Of a DNA stretch of 64,000 nt, positions 50,429 to 59,840 are shown one piece after another; position 1 is the first letter of the stretch, and each line of letters starts with the position of its first letter. The notes beneath the pieces are model-generated. The model did not search any database. It had not been told where the DNA came from and saw only the letters and a program-made list of their open reading frames with translations. The translations under genes were made by a program, and so were the position numbers. Source of the stretch: Stenotrophomonas sp046736075 (GTDB taxonomy: Bacteria; Pseudomonadota; Gammaproteobacteria; Xanthomonadales; Xanthomonadaceae); assembly GCF_046736075.1 (NCBI RefSeq), contig NZ_CP177163.1:3968001-4032000 (forward strand), written 5' to 3'.

Positions 50429-50893
50429 TTACGGCAGCTCCAGTGCCCAGCACAGGACGGGCCCGGCATCGGCATCGATGCCGTGGCCGACCTGTACGAA
50501 GCCGTTGCGCGCCAGCACCCGCTGCGAGGCGATGTTGTCCGGTGCGGTTTCGGCGGTGAGTCTGCGCAGGCGTCCGTCGTGTGCGCACCATCGCACCAGG
50601 TCGCCGATGGCCCGGGTGGTGATGCCGCGCCCCTGGCGATTCGGCGCAATGCCATAGCCGATGTTCAGTTCGCCATCGACAGGGATACGCGTGGCCGAGC
50701 ACAGGCCAACCGGCTGGCCGTCATCGAGGATCAGCCAGGCGGCCGGCACGAAGGCCGGTTCGATACAGGCGGCCAGCTCGGCCAGCAGATGCAGCACTTC
50801 CAATGGGGCCAGGGCGCTGTCCGGATCGAACGGGTGCTGACAGGCGTCATCGTGCAGTGCGCGCAGCGCACCGGCGGTAATGGGAAGGATCAT
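50429..50893 (-). CDS. GNAT-family N-acetyltransferase
   Basis: 154-residue acetyltransferase. The acetyl-CoA loop is IAPNRQGRGITTRAIGDLVRW (R/QxxGxG/A pattern), followed by LTAETAPDNIASQRVLARNGF, the RimJ/RimL type. The ATG at 50893 with GAGAGA upstream is preferred over one seven codons earlier. The substrate is unknown. It converges with the helicase gene. Confidence 0.85.
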   Translation of the reverse strand: MILPITAGALRALHDDACQHPFDPDSALAPLEVLHLLAELAACIEPAFVPAAWLILDDGQPVGLCSATRIPVDGELNIGYGIAPNRQGRGITTRAIGDLVRWCAHDGRLRRLTAETAPDNIASQRVLARNGFVQVGHGIDADAGPVLCWALELP

Positions 50894-51098
50894 GGGTCTC
50901 TCGGATGTAGGCATGCCCGACGGGCAGGGGGCCGCGCGAGAGGGGAGTACACCGGCCGGTGCCCGCCGGCGTCAGCCGGCGCGGGAGCCGTCGATATCCG
51001 CCCGTCGCGCAGGCGCGATGCAGAGGATGCGGACGGTGGACAAAGGCCTTTCTCCTGGTGGACCCCGGCGATTCTAGCGCCTGCCGGGGCGCCGCACG

Positions 51099-51527
51099 CT
51101 AGCCGGCCTGCCGCAGGGCATACCGCAGCAGGGGCCGGATGGCCCAGGTGGTCAGCGCGCACAGCGCGCTGACCAGCAGCCAGTGGCCATCGTCGCGCGT
51201 CACGGCATTCTCGAGCGCCTGCCACCAGGGCCGGGCATGCCCGGCGGCGGCCACCGTGATGGTGACGGCCAGTGCGACAAGCAGCGGCGGCAGCAACCAG
51301 TGGTCCAGCGCGACGGGCGTGCGTGGGGCGATCTGGCGGGCCACCGTGGCGGCGAAGTCCGCCGGTGGTGCGCTGCGCGGCAGGGTCCGCAGGGCCTGGG
51401 CGATCTGCAGGTAGTCGCGGCTGTCGGCGTCCATCGGCGCGGCGGGAGAGTTCACGGCGGCCTGCCGGCCGCGCTCCTGTGCCTGCCAGTGCGCGTCAGT
51501 GGCGTGCGCGTGCGGGTCGCTGCTCAT
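51099..51527 (-). CDS. probable anti-sigma factor / membrane protein
   Basis: 142 residues. The cytoplasmic N-terminal half (about 75 residues, MDADSRDYLQIAQALRTLPRSAPPADFAATVARQI) is followed by two membrane helices (LLPPLLVALAVTITVAAAG and WLLVSALCALTTWAIRPLL). It is translationally coupled to the ECF sigma gene by an ATGA overlap, the usual place for a membrane anti-sigma factor. No zinc-binding ZAS motif is visible, so the anti-sigma role is inferred from context. Confidence 0.68.
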   Translation of the reverse strand: MSSDPHAHATDAHWQAQERGRQAAVNSPAAPMDADSRDYLQIAQALRTLPRSAPPADFAATVARQIAPRTPVALDHWLLPPLLVALAVTITVAAAGHARPWWQALENAVTRDDGHWLLVSALCALTTWAIRPLLRYALRQAG

Positions 51528-52123
51528 GCCGGTTCTCCCAGGTGCGAATGAAGCAGCGTGCGCAGGCGTGCGCGGCTGCGGAACAGGTGGCTTTTGATGG
51601 TGCCTTCCGCCAGATCGGTCAGCTGTGCGATCTCGCCGATGGACAGCTCGTCCAGATGATAGAGGGTCAACACGGTACGCTGCAGGGGCGGCAGCGCATC
51701 GATCGCCGCGTGCAGCAGGCGATGCACTTCCACCTGCGAGACCTCCGCTTCCACGTCCACGCCGTCGCTCACCTGCTCGGCAAGCCATGCGCCGTCCTGC
51801 CCGTCGGGAGCCTCGGCGATGGGGATGCGGCGGCGCTCCAAGTGGCGGCGGGCGACCGAGTAGGCAACCTGCGCCACCCAGGACTTCAACGCGCTGTCGC
51901 CGCGGTACTGGTGGAGGGACCGGTGCACGCGCAGGAACACCTCCTGGCACAGGTCGCGGGTATCGTCGGGGTGCCGCACCATGCGCTCGACAATATGCCA
52001 GCACAGGCCCTGATACGCGGTCACCAGCTGCTCGAACGCGCCGTGCCTGCCGGCCAGCACGGCGTCCACCAGTGCGCGGTCGGCCTGCAGGATGCTCTCG
52101 TCGGTGGTCACAGGGGTGGGCAT
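51524..52123 (-). CDS. ECF (RpoE-like) RNA polymerase sigma factor
   Basis: 199-residue group 4 sigma factor. Region 2 is FEQLVTAYQGLCWHIVERMVRHPDDTRDLCQEVFLRVHRSL with the -10 binding segment SALKSWVAQVAYSVARRHL; region 4 is LPPLQRTVLTLYHLDELSIGEIAQLTDLAEGTIKSHLFRSRARL. The ATG at 52123 gives MPTPVTTDESI. It is coupled to the downstream membrane protein gene and divergent from a small membrane protein; a 9-bp palindrome lies between. Confidence 0.92.
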   Translation of the reverse strand: MPTPVTTDESILQADRALVDAVLAGRHGAFEQLVTAYQGLCWHIVERMVRHPDDTRDLCQEVFLRVHRSLHQYRGDSALKSWVAQVAYSVARRHLERRRIPIAEAPDGQDGAWLAEQVSDGVDVEAEVSQVEVHRLLHAAIDALPPLQRTVLTLYHLDELSIGEIAQLTDLAEGTIKSHLFRSRARLRTLLHSHLGEPA

Positions 52124-52150
52124 GGACCTAGAGATACGTCGGAAGGGAGA

Positions 52151-52178
52151 TCGGTTGCAATGGATGGACTGCAACCGA
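52151..52178. promoter_or_regulatory. palindrome between the ECF sigma gene and a membrane protein gene
   Basis: TCGGTTGCA-N10-TGCAACCGA, perfect 9-bp arms, centred in the 110-base divergent gap. It could be an operator for a dimeric regulator acting on both genes. It is not an ECF promoter pattern. Confidence 0.55.
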
Positions 52179-52233
52179 CGGCCCGCTGGCCGTATCTCCT
52201 CTCACACACCAACCCGAACGGAGCTGTCGCCTC

Positions 52234-52560
52234 ATGGACTTCAATCTCATTCTGCCGATGCTGCTGATCGTGTGCATCGTGTACACCATCAAGGTCATCG
52301 TTGATGCCACCACCCGCCGCCGCATCATCGAAGCGCGTGGGTCGGAGGAACTGGTCCGCTCGCTGCTCGACGGCGATGCGAGCAAGCGCCGGTTGGCCTC
52401 GCTGCACTGGGGGTGCGTGCTGATGCTGCTCGCGCTTGCGTTGGGCCTGATCGACCTGCTGGGCATCACCGAGGTGACGCCCGGTGCGATCGGCCTGCTG
52501 CTGGGCGCGACCGGTGCAGGCAACCTGGCCTATTACGTGTTGCAGCGGCGGATCAGGTAA
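52234..52560 (+). CDS. small membrane protein divergent from the ECF sigma gene
   Basis: 108 residues with an N-terminal helix (LILPMLLIVCIVYTIKVIV) and a C-terminal hairpin of two helices (VLMLLALALGLIDLLG, GAIGLLLGATGAGNLAYYV) separated by a basic-acidic segment (RRRIIEARGSEELVRSLLDGD). Similar small proteins are often encoded beside ECF sigma genes in xanthomonads. Function unknown; a target of the neighbouring sigma factor is possible. Confidence 0.75.
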   Translation: MDFNLILPMLLIVCIVYTIKVIVDATTRRRIIEARGSEELVRSLLDGDASKRRLASLHWGCVLMLLALALGLIDLLGITEVTPGAIGLLLGATGAGNLAYYVLQRRIR

Positions 52561-52785
52561 CCGCGCCAGCGCGGCCCCGGTCACGCGGCCGAGCATCACG
52601 GCGAGCGCCGTTGCGGCGGCCTCGCGGTGCAGTGGGCCGATCCCGCCGCCGTCGTCATCGTCGTGCAGCTCGTCCGTGCCGGCACCACGTGGGGCAGGGG
52701 CGTGCAGCCTGGCATCAGGCTGCGCACGCGCTGCCTTCACCGCAGGTGGCTATCATGGCGGCTGTCCAGAAGTGAGGCGGTGCGC

Positions 52786-54201
52786 GTGTCGGTAGCGGTG
52801 GTGTGGTTCCGTCGAGACCTGCGATTGCAGGACAACCCCGCATTGCAGGCCGCGCTCGATGCCGGCCACGATGTGGTGCCGCTGTACATCCACGCGCCCC
52901 ATGAAGAGGGCGAATGGGCGCCAGGCGCGGCCTCCGACGCCTGGCGTCACCGCTCGCTGGCGGCACTGGATGCCGATCTGCGCGCGCGCGGTTCCTCGCT
53001 GGTGCTGCGCGCCGGGGACAGCCTGCCGACCCTGCTCGCCGTGATCGAACAGACCGGCGCCGGCGCGGTGTACTGGAACCGCAAATACGAGCCGGCCACC
53101 CAGCCGCGCGATGCCGCCATCAAACGCACGCTGCGCGAGCAGGGCATCGAGGCGCAGAGCTGCAATGGCAGCCTGTTGTTCGAACCCTGGGACGTGGCCA
53201 CCCAGCAGGGGCAACCGTACAAGGTGTTCACGCCGTACTGGCGCAATGTGCTCAGCCACTGGCGGCTGCCCGCGCTGCAGGCGGCACCGCGTGCGCTGGC
53301 AGCGCATGCGGTGGACAGCCTGGCGCTGGACGCACTGCAGCTGGCCCCGGCGCTGGACTGGGATGCCGGCTTCTGGGCGCACTGGCAGCCGGGCGAGGCC
53401 GGGGCCGACGAAGCGCTGTCGGTGTTCGTGGAGGGTGCCCTGCGCGGCTACCGTGAGCAGCGCGACCTGCCGGACCGGGTCGGCACGTCGCGGCTGTCGC
53501 CGCACCTGCACTTCGGTGAAATCGCGCCGTGGCGCATCGCGCATGCGCTGGAAGACCTGCGCAGCGCCGCGACCGACGCCGACATCGACGGCTACCTGCG
53601 CCAGCTTGGCTGGCGCGATTTCGCCTACCACCTGCTGCATCACTTCCCGAAGACGCCCACCGACAACCTCAATCCGCGCTTCGACCGTTTCCCCTGGGCC
53701 ACGCCGAGTGCGGCACAGCTGCAGGCGTGGCAACGCGGCCGCACAGGCGTGCCGATCGTCGACGCCGGTCTGCGCGAGCTGTGGCAGACCGGCTACATGC
53801 ACAACCGCGTGCGCATGATCGTGGCCAGCTACCTGTGCAAGCACCTGCGCGCACACTGGTCGCATGGCGCGCGCTGGTTCTGGGACACCCTGGTGGATGC
53901 CGATCTGGCCAACAACACGATGGGCTGGCAATGGGTGGCCGGGACCGGTGCCGATGCCGCACCGTACTTCCGCATCTTCAACCCGGTGACCCAGGCGCAG
54001 AAGTTCGACCCCAACGCGCGCTACATCACACGCTGGGTGCCGGAGCTGGCGGCGCTGCCGCTCAAGGCGCGTTTCGCACCGTGGCAGTTCCCGACACAGT
54101 TGGCCGCGCTCGCACCAGGCTATCCGGCCGTGCCGATGGTCGACCTGGCCGCCGGACGCGACGCGGCGCTGGCGGCGTACCGGCACACCGGCGCGGCCTG
54201 A
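52786..54201 (+). CDS. phrB: deoxyribodipyrimidine photolyase
   Basis: 471-residue class I CPD photolyase that uses blue light and FADH- to split pyrimidine dimers. N-terminal antenna domain VVWFRRDLRLQDNPAL; C-terminal FAD domain with TSRLSPHLHFGEIAPW, WRDFAYHLLHHFP, MHNRVRMIVASYLCKHL and NNTMGWQWVAGTGADAAPYFRIFNP. I chose the GTG at 52786 because GAGGCGG lies about eight bases upstream and it gives the family start; longer readings are unlikely. Confidence 0.94.
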   Translation: MSVAVVWFRRDLRLQDNPALQAALDAGHDVVPLYIHAPHEEGEWAPGAASDAWRHRSLAALDADLRARGSSLVLRAGDSLPTLLAVIEQTGAGAVYWNRKYEPATQPRDAAIKRTLREQGIEAQSCNGSLLFEPWDVATQQGQPYKVFTPYWRNVLSHWRLPALQAAPRALAAHAVDSLALDALQLAPALDWDAGFWAHWQPGEAGADEALSVFVEGALRGYREQRDLPDRVGTSRLSPHLHFGEIAPWRIAHALEDLRSAATDADIDGYLRQLGWRDFAYHLLHHFPKTPTDNLNPRFDRFPWATPSAAQLQAWQRGRTGVPIVDAGLRELWQTGYMHNRVRMIVASYLCKHLRAHWSHGARWFWDTLVDADLANNTMGWQWVAGTGADAAPYFRIFNPVTQAQKFDPNARYITRWVPELAALPLKARFAPWQFPTQLAALAPGYPAVPMVDLAAGRDAALAAYRHTGAA

Positions 54202-54347
54202 TCGGCGGCATTGCGGCCGGCAGCGGCGGGCAAATCTAGCTGAACAGGGCGTTGCCGGGCATCGCGTTCATCATCCCGGCATCGCGTCAGGCTGTTTATG
54301 CTTCTGGCGCCCGCTCGCCGGAACGCCCGGCTTCCAAGGAGAACACC

Positions 54348-55043
54348 ATGATCCGACCCGCAACCCGTAACGTGGCCCTGGCCCTGATGACTGCCGCGGC
54401 CCTGACGGCCTGCGCCACCGGTGGCTCGTACGTGCAGAGCGACCAGTACGGCAACCCGACCGAGCAGCAGAGCCGCACCGGCCGCAACGCGTTGATCGGC
54501 ACGGCCATTGGTGTTGCCGCTGGCCTGTTGACCGGCGACAGCGCCACCGAGCGCCGCCAGCACGCGATGGTTGGTGCCGGTATCGGCGCACTGGCCGGTG
54601 CCGGCGTTGGTGCGTACCAGAACCGCCAGGAAGCCGCGCTGCGCCAGCGCACCGCCAATACCGGTATCGACGTGCAGCGCCAGGGCGACAACATCGTGCT
54701 GAACCTGCCGGACGGCATCACCTTCGACTTCGGCAAGTCCGCCCTGAAGCCGCAGTTCTACAGCGCGCTCAACGGCGTGGCCAGCACGCTGAAGGAATAC
54801 GACCAGACCATGATCGAAGTGGTCGGCCACACCGACAGCATCGGCAGCGATGCGGTCAACAACCGCCTGTCCAAGGAGCGCGCCGACTCGGTGGCCTCCT
54901 ACCTGACCGCACAGGGCGTTCAGAGCGTGCGCATGGAAACGCTGGGCGCGGGCAAGGCCTATCCGATCGCCGACAACAGCACCGACGCCGGCCGTGCCAA
55001 GAACCGCCGCGTTGAAATCCGCGTGATCCCGCTGACGCAGTAA
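54348..55043 (+). CDS. OmpA-family lipoprotein (YiaD-like)
   Basis: 231 residues. Lipobox TAAALTAC (Cys22). A glycine-rich hydrophobic segment with GTAIGVAAGLLTGDSATERR and GAGIGALAGAGVGAYQ resembles the glycine-zipper domain. The C-terminal peptidoglycan-binding OmpA domain starts near residue 105: FDFGKSALKP, VVGHTDSIGSDAVNNRLSKERADSVASYL and KNRRVEI. It tethers the outer membrane to the cell wall. Strong AAGGAG site and a clean terminator. Confidence 0.92.
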   Translation: MIRPATRNVALALMTAAALTACATGGSYVQSDQYGNPTEQQSRTGRNALIGTAIGVAAGLLTGDSATERRQHAMVGAGIGALAGAGVGAYQNRQEAALRQRTANTGIDVQRQGDNIVLNLPDGITFDFGKSALKPQFYSALNGVASTLKEYDQTMIEVVGHTDSIGSDAVNNRLSKERADSVASYLTAQGVQSVRMETLGAGKAYPIADNSTDAGRAKNRRVEIRVIPLTQ

Positions 55044-55073
55044 CGCGCGCCCGCACACGTTGCTGCAGTGGAA

Positions 55074-55100
55074 ATGCCGCCCTTAAGGGCGGCATTTTTT
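55074..55100 (+). terminator. rho-independent terminator after the OmpA-like gene
   Basis: A perfect 22-base palindrome ATGCCGCCCTT/AAGGGCGGCAT followed by TTTTT. It lies 30 bases after the stop and before the convergent TonB receptor gene. Confidence 0.92.
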
Positions 55101-55143
55101 CAGGTGCCGGCCGTTGGCGGCTACGGCTCTCTTCAGCCACCGC

Positions 55144-58100
55144 TCACCAGTTGTACTGCACCTGCAACCGCGCATACCGGGGCGTGGTGCTGTAGCGCGC
55201 CTTGCCGAAGTTGAAGTGGTCCGTCACCGTCCCGGCCGCATTGACGTCGTAGCGTGCCTCATACACCTGCACCGGCGTGACGGTATTGAACAGGTTGATC
55301 ACCGACAACTGAACGCTCAGCCCGGGTAGCGCGGCTGGCGAATACACCACGTTGGGGTTGACCGTTGCGGTCCACGGCGTCCTGCCACGGCTGCCCAAGG
55401 GCGAAATATCGTCCTCGCCCACCTCGCAGGTGTGGAACACGCCGCGATAGCCGAACTCCGTATCGAACGTACCGTTGCCGCCGCCCAGGCAACTGATCGG
55501 CGTGCCCGACTGCACCAGCAGGTTGGCACCCAGCTGCCACTGCGGGCCGAGCTGGTAACTGCCGAACAGCTTGAAGCTGTGGCGGCGATCGTTGAACAGG
55601 TAGCCATCGGCGCCGTAGGTGAGTTCCTTGAAATCGAAATCCGAGGTGGTGCCGGTATCGTCCTGGCCGTTGGTGCTCTTGACCAGGCCCTCGTAGTTGC
55701 CCATCAACGTGGCCCAGGTATAGCTGGCGCTGGCATACCAGCGTTCGGTGCGTTTCTCCGCCGACAGCGTGAGCGAGCGGTAGTCGCGCCTGGCCTTGGG
55801 GCCCAGTTCGCTGGCGGGTACGGTGATGCGGTCGGGCCTGCCGTCGCCGTCCACGTCGATGTCCAGCGTCAGATCGCTGCCGGGGTTGTACTGCCAGCAG
55901 CCGGGCAGGCCGCCCGGGATTTCCCACTTGCTGTCCCAGTGCGACAGGTCGTAACCGGCAGCCTTGGCGGCGTTGTACAGCGACCGCGAATCGCAGGTGT
56001 CGTCGATCACCTGGTTGATCCGGCGCAGCGTGAACTTGGCACCCAGCGTCCAGCCGTCCAGCCAGTCGTTGGCCGAGCGCAACTGCCGCTGGTAGCCCAG
56101 GATCAGTTCGTCCTGGGTGTAGGGCTTCAGGCCCAGCGACGCCACCGCACGCGGGTCGGGCGTGTTGCCGTCGGCGCCGTTGACCACGCTGTCCGCGCTG
56201 CCATCGCGATACGACCCGGTGATGTTGGGTTTGCCGGTCACCGGGTCGTAGCCGTCGTAGGTGTAGTAGGTGATCGTGTAGAACGACGCCGTGGCCGCGC
56301 GCAGCGCAACGTTGGCGGCGATCGGCAGCGAGTACCGGCCCAGCGAGGCGAACAGCTTGCTGTCGCCGTCGCCGGCGGGGTCCCAGGACAGGCCAAGCCG
56401 CGGCTGCCAGATGTTCTCCTGCTTGACGAACGTCTCGCCCCCGCCATTGCGGTTGTCGAAGGCATCGTTGCGCAGGCCGGCGTACAGCATCAGGGTGTCG
56501 GTCGCCTGCCAATGGTCTTCCAGGTACCACGAGGCCTGTTTCACGCCGATCTTGCCGCCGGTACGGAAGTTGATGCGCTGGGCGTAGTTGGCGTACAGGT
56601 TCCAGTACGCGCCGCTGGAATAGGCCGATCCCTGCACCGAGGCCCAGTCCTCCTGGCTGTAGCCGGCGCCCAGCCGATGCTTGCCCACCTCCCACACCAG
56701 TTCGGCCTGTCCAGTGGTGCGCTGGTTGCTGCCGTTGCGCAGGCCCATCTGGCTGGACACGGCGCAGCCCACCTGCCTGCCGAGCACCCGGTCCACCACG
56801 TAGGGACAGTCGCCATCGGGGCTGTTGATGTCGCCGTCGTAGTCGGCGCGCTGTCCGTCCGGGCTGATCGTGTAGACCCCGTTGGTGTTGCGCATGCGCC
56901 CCTGCTGCAGGCTGGCAGTGAGGGTGTCGCTGAGCTGGCCGGTCCACTTGAAGATGTGGGTGCTGCCGCCCGAGCGCCCCTCCGTGCGCCCGCGGTAGTC
57001 GGTCTTGGTCGGCTCGCCGTCGGGCTGTGCGCTGCTGTATTCGGCGTCGTAGTAGTCGTAGCGGTAGCGGCGGCGGTTGTCGAAACCGGTGTACTCCAGG
57101 TGGTGGCGGTCGTTGAGGTACCAGTCCAGTTTCAGCAGCCCATAGGGAGTGCGCGAGCGGTAGTCCTGCCCGGATGACGACAACGATGTGGGAGGCACCG
57201 GCGTATCCGGAGCGCCCGGTTTGCGCGCGCTGCTGGTGGTGCGCCCGCCGAAGCTGGTGCTGTCCGAGCGCGACAGGCTGCCGAGCGCGAACACGAACAG
57301 GCGGTCTTCGATCAACGGCCCTCCGACCCACACGTTGGCGACATCGCTGGACTGCCGGTTGTTGTCGAAGGACTTCAGCAGCGTGCCATCGGTACGCAGC
57401 GTGTCCGGCGTGCTTTCGCGCAGCCCGTTGGGGATGGTTGTCCAGCTGGCGCCGCCCTTCCAGGTGTTGGTGCCGCGCTTGACGTTGACGCTGGTGACAC
57501 CGCCGGTGGAGAAGCCGTAGCGTGCGCCATAGCCGCCGGTCTGCACGTCCAGCTGATCGATCGCCTGGAACGGAACCTCGACGAAGGACAGGCTGTTGTA
57601 CAGATTGGTGACGTTGAATCCGTTGATGTAATAGCTGTTCTCCGCGGCCGAGCCGCCACCGAACGAGGCCGGGCCGAAGAAGCCGCTGCTGGCCACCGTG
57701 CCCGGGGTGAGCAGCGAAACGCTGGTGACATCGCGCCCTACCGGCAGGGTGTTGAGCTGCTCGGCGGTAAAGGTGGTGCGCGACTCCACACTGCCCACAT
57801 CGATCGGCACCACGCCGCCGCCCTGCACACGGACCGTTTCCAGCGTGGCGATCGTGGCGAAGTCGGCCACGGTGGTCTGGCCCGCCACGACGGTCACCTG
57901 GCGCTGCGCGGTGCTGCCGTCCGGCCGGGTGATGCGGACCTCATACGGGCCGGTGGACAGTGCCGGCAGGCGGAAACGGCCATCCGGGTGGATCCGCGTT
58001 TCGCGTGAGGTACCCACATCGAGGTGCCGGATCTGCACGGTGCCGCCGGCAGCGTCGGGGACGTGGCCCAGGATGTCCCCGACCGTGCTCTGGGCCAGCG

Positions 58101-58188
58101 CGGATAGAGGGGCGAGCATCGCCATCAGCAGCAGGGAACGCGTGGTGTTGCGCGGGTGGGTCCAGCACGTGCGGAACGGGGACTGCAT
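55144..58188 (-). CDS. Oar-like TonB-dependent receptor
   Basis: 1014-residue outer-membrane protein. After a signal peptide (SLLLMAMLAPLSALA) comes a carboxypeptidase-regulatory-like domain (VQIRHLDVGTSRETRIHPDGRFRLPALSTGPYEVRI), then a plug domain with GRDVTSVSLLTPGTVASSGFFG and a large barrel ending ARLQVQYNW with the terminal aromatic residue. This is the Oar/OmpA-related class common in xanthomonads, often linked to peptide or oligosaccharide uptake. The ATG is preceded by GGAGG. No partner genes adjoin. Confidence 0.88.
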   Translation of the reverse strand: MQSPFRTCWTHPRNTTRSLLLMAMLAPLSALAQSTVGDILGHVPDAAGGTVQIRHLDVGTSRETRIHPDGRFRLPALSTGPYEVRITRPDGSTAQRQVTVVAGQTTVADFATIATLETVRVQGGGVVPIDVGSVESRTTFTAEQLNTLPVGRDVTSVSLLTPGTVASSGFFGPASFGGGSAAENSYYINGFNVTNLYNSLSFVEVPFQAIDQLDVQTGGYGARYGFSTGGVTSVNVKRGTNTWKGGASWTTIPNGLRESTPDTLRTDGTLLKSFDNNRQSSDVANVWVGGPLIEDRLFVFALGSLSRSDSTSFGGRTTSSARKPGAPDTPVPPTSLSSSGQDYRSRTPYGLLKLDWYLNDRHHLEYTGFDNRRRYRYDYYDAEYSSAQPDGEPTKTDYRGRTEGRSGGSTHIFKWTGQLSDTLTASLQQGRMRNTNGVYTISPDGQRADYDGDINSPDGDCPYVVDRVLGRQVGCAVSSQMGLRNGSNQRTTGQAELVWEVGKHRLGAGYSQEDWASVQGSAYSSGAYWNLYANYAQRINFRTGGKIGVKQASWYLEDHWQATDTLMLYAGLRNDAFDNRNGGGETFVKQENIWQPRLGLSWDPAGDGDSKLFASLGRYSLPIAANVALRAATASFYTITYYTYDGYDPVTGKPNITGSYRDGSADSVVNGADGNTPDPRAVASLGLKPYTQDELILGYQRQLRSANDWLDGWTLGAKFTLRRINQVIDDTCDSRSLYNAAKAAGYDLSHWDSKWEIPGGLPGCWQYNPGSDLTLDIDVDGDGRPDRITVPASELGPKARRDYRSLTLSAEKRTERWYASASYTWATLMGNYEGLVKSTNGQDDTGTTSDFDFKELTYGADGYLFNDRRHSFKLFGSYQLGPQWQLGANLLVQSGTPISCLGGGNGTFDTEFGYRGVFHTCEVGEDDISPLGSRGRTPWTATVNPNVVYSPAALPGLSVQLSVINLFNTVTPVQVYEARYDVNAAGTVTDHFNFGKARYSTTPRYARLQVQYNW

Positions 58189-58449
58189 GTCGTCGCCTCC
58201 TGTGCGGCCGGCCGGGCTGGCCAGGTCGAGTGAGGCGGAACGTAGTGCTGCGTGACGATGCGATGTGCGGTTTGGCTCACGTAGTGAACGTGGAGCGTGA
58301 CGCAGTGGCGCTTTGTGGCGGTGTCGCTTGCTCGAGTCGTGACGAGGATCGCGCTACCAGGCAGTGCATCACTCCAGCAGGTGAACAGTGCGATCAGGCC
58401 AGTTGCGACAGGTCGCGCCGGCGTGCCGGCGCGACACCCCAGTGGGCGG

Positions 58450-59472
58450 TCATGGGGCGGTAACGGTCTCCAGGATCCGCTTGCCGGTTTCCTGCAGTTC
58501 GGCTTCGGCCTGGGTCTGCTGCTGCTTGGCCAGCTTGGCGGCCGGGCACTGCGCCAGCATGTAGTTGGCGTCGAAGTTGAGCTTCTCGACCAGGAAGTCG
58601 ACGAACGCGCGCACCTTCGGCGATACCAGGCGACCACCGGCGAACACCGCGTTGAAGTCCACTTCCGGGCCGGTCCAGCCGGCCAGCACGCGGCGCACCA
58701 TTCCCGACTCGACGAACGGCTTGGCCATCACATCGCCCGTCAGCAGCAGGCCTTCGCCGCACACCAGCGCACCGTTCAGGGCCGACGGATCGTTGGCCAC
58801 CAGCAGCGGGTTGACCGGGAAATCGCGCAGTTCGCCACCGTTCTCGCCCAACTGCCAGAAGAACCGGTTGTTGTTGAGGTTGCGCGCCTTGCGCATCGCC
58901 AGAATGCGGTGGAACTGCAGCTCATCGGGGTGCAGCGGTTCGCCGTAGCGCTCGATGTAGGCCGGGCTGGCGAACACCTGCGTGCGCAGGCTGCCCAGCT
59001 TGCGCGCCACCAGGTTGGAGTCGGGCAGGGTACCCACGCGCAGCGCGAGATCGGCTTCACCGGCAATCAGGTCGAGCTTCTCGTTGCCCAGGTGCATGTC
59101 CAACTGGATTTCCGGGTACTGCGCATGGAACTGCCCCAGCAGCGGCGCGATCCAGGTGATGCCGATCGAGTACGGCACGGTGAATCGCAGCCAGCCACGC
59201 GGACCGGACTGCAGTTGGCTCACCGCGCCTTCGGCTTCTTCCAGCTCGCGCGCGATGCGCTGGCAGTGCTCGTGATACACCGAGCCGGCCTCGGTAAGGC
59301 CAAGGCGACGGGTGGTCCGGTGCAGCAGGCGCGCGCCCAGGCGCGTTTCCAGTTCCTGCACTTTGCGGCTGACCGTCGTCTTGGGCAGGCCCAGGGCGGT
59401 GGCGGCGGCGATGAAACTGCCTTGCTCGACCACTTTGACGAAGATCAGCGTGTCGTTGAGATCGTGGGCCAT
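58450..59472 (-). CDS. LysR-family regulator of the adjacent efflux operon (SmeRv-like)
   Basis: 340 residues. N-terminal winged helix FVKVVEQGSFIAAATALGLPKTTVSRKVQELETRLGARLLHRTTRRLGLTEAG, then the periplasmic-binding-like effector domain to about residue 300 and a Gln/Glu-rich tail. It is divergent from a small ORF, SDR and RND pump genes, as SmeRv is to smeU1-smeV-smeW in S. maltophilia. Substitutions at a glycine near residue 266 of SmeRv are, from memory, linked to pump overexpression; here Gly265 lies at RRVLAGW. That correspondence is unverified. Confidence 0.82.
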   Translation of the reverse strand: MAHDLNDTLIFVKVVEQGSFIAAATALGLPKTTVSRKVQELETRLGARLLHRTTRRLGLTEAGSVYHEHCQRIARELEEAEGAVSQLQSGPRGWLRFTVPYSIGITWIAPLLGQFHAQYPEIQLDMHLGNEKLDLIAGEADLALRVGTLPDSNLVARKLGSLRTQVFASPAYIERYGEPLHPDELQFHRILAMRKARNLNNNRFFWQLGENGGELRDFPVNPLLVANDPSALNGALVCGEGLLLTGDVMAKPFVESGMVRRVLAGWTGPEVDFNAVFAGGRLVSPKVRAFVDFLVEKLNFDANYMLAQCPAAKLAKQQQTQAEAELQETGKRILETVTAP

Positions 59473-59541
59473 GACGGGGGTCCATTGTCGGGGGAGGGGA
59501 CGTCCGGCGGGATTGTGCCGGGGACGGGACGATTATTCCCT

Positions 59542-59555
59542 TTAATCCGGACTAA
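59542..59555. promoter_or_regulatory. imperfect palindrome, possible LysR-type operator
   Basis: TTAATCCGGACTAA pairs with its complement at 12 of 14 positions and fits the T-N11-A form of LysR binding sites. It lies in the 140-base gap between the LysR gene and the first small ORF of the efflux operon. Confidence 0.5.
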
Positions 59556-59612
59556 TCAAGTGGGAGTTTGGGGTCTATCGTGGCGCCATTCCCGATATGC
59601 AGGACGACAACC

Positions 59613-59840
59613 ATGTGGTTGCGGAACATTCTTGGCCGCGTGCTCAGCGGCCGCAAAGCCCCGCTGGACCTGGCGATGACCGTTGAGAAGCGCCCCGGGG
59701 CCTTCTCCCACAAGGCCTTCCGCGAGTTCACCCCGCCTGCCAACCTGCAGCGCGGCGGTGCGTTCCGGCTGGCGCCCCGTGCGGGCGACCGACTGGGCCG
59801 AATTGGGATTATCCCGGCGACGGGAGTGAAAGTCCCATGA
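59613..59840 (+). CDS. small protein, first gene of the efflux operon
   Basis: 75 residues, MWLRNILGRVLSGRKAPLDL then a basic, Pro-rich body (RPGAFSHKAFREFTPPANLQRGGAFRLAPRAGDRLGRIG). No family recognised and no signal peptide or membrane segment. The TGA overlaps the ATG of the SDR gene (ATGA), so it may simply couple or tune translation of that gene, or be a real small protein. There is no strong ribosome site. Confidence 0.48.
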   Translation: MWLRNILGRVLSGRKAPLDLAMTVEKRPGAFSHKAFREFTPPANLQRGGAFRLAPRAGDRLGRIGIIPATGVKVP

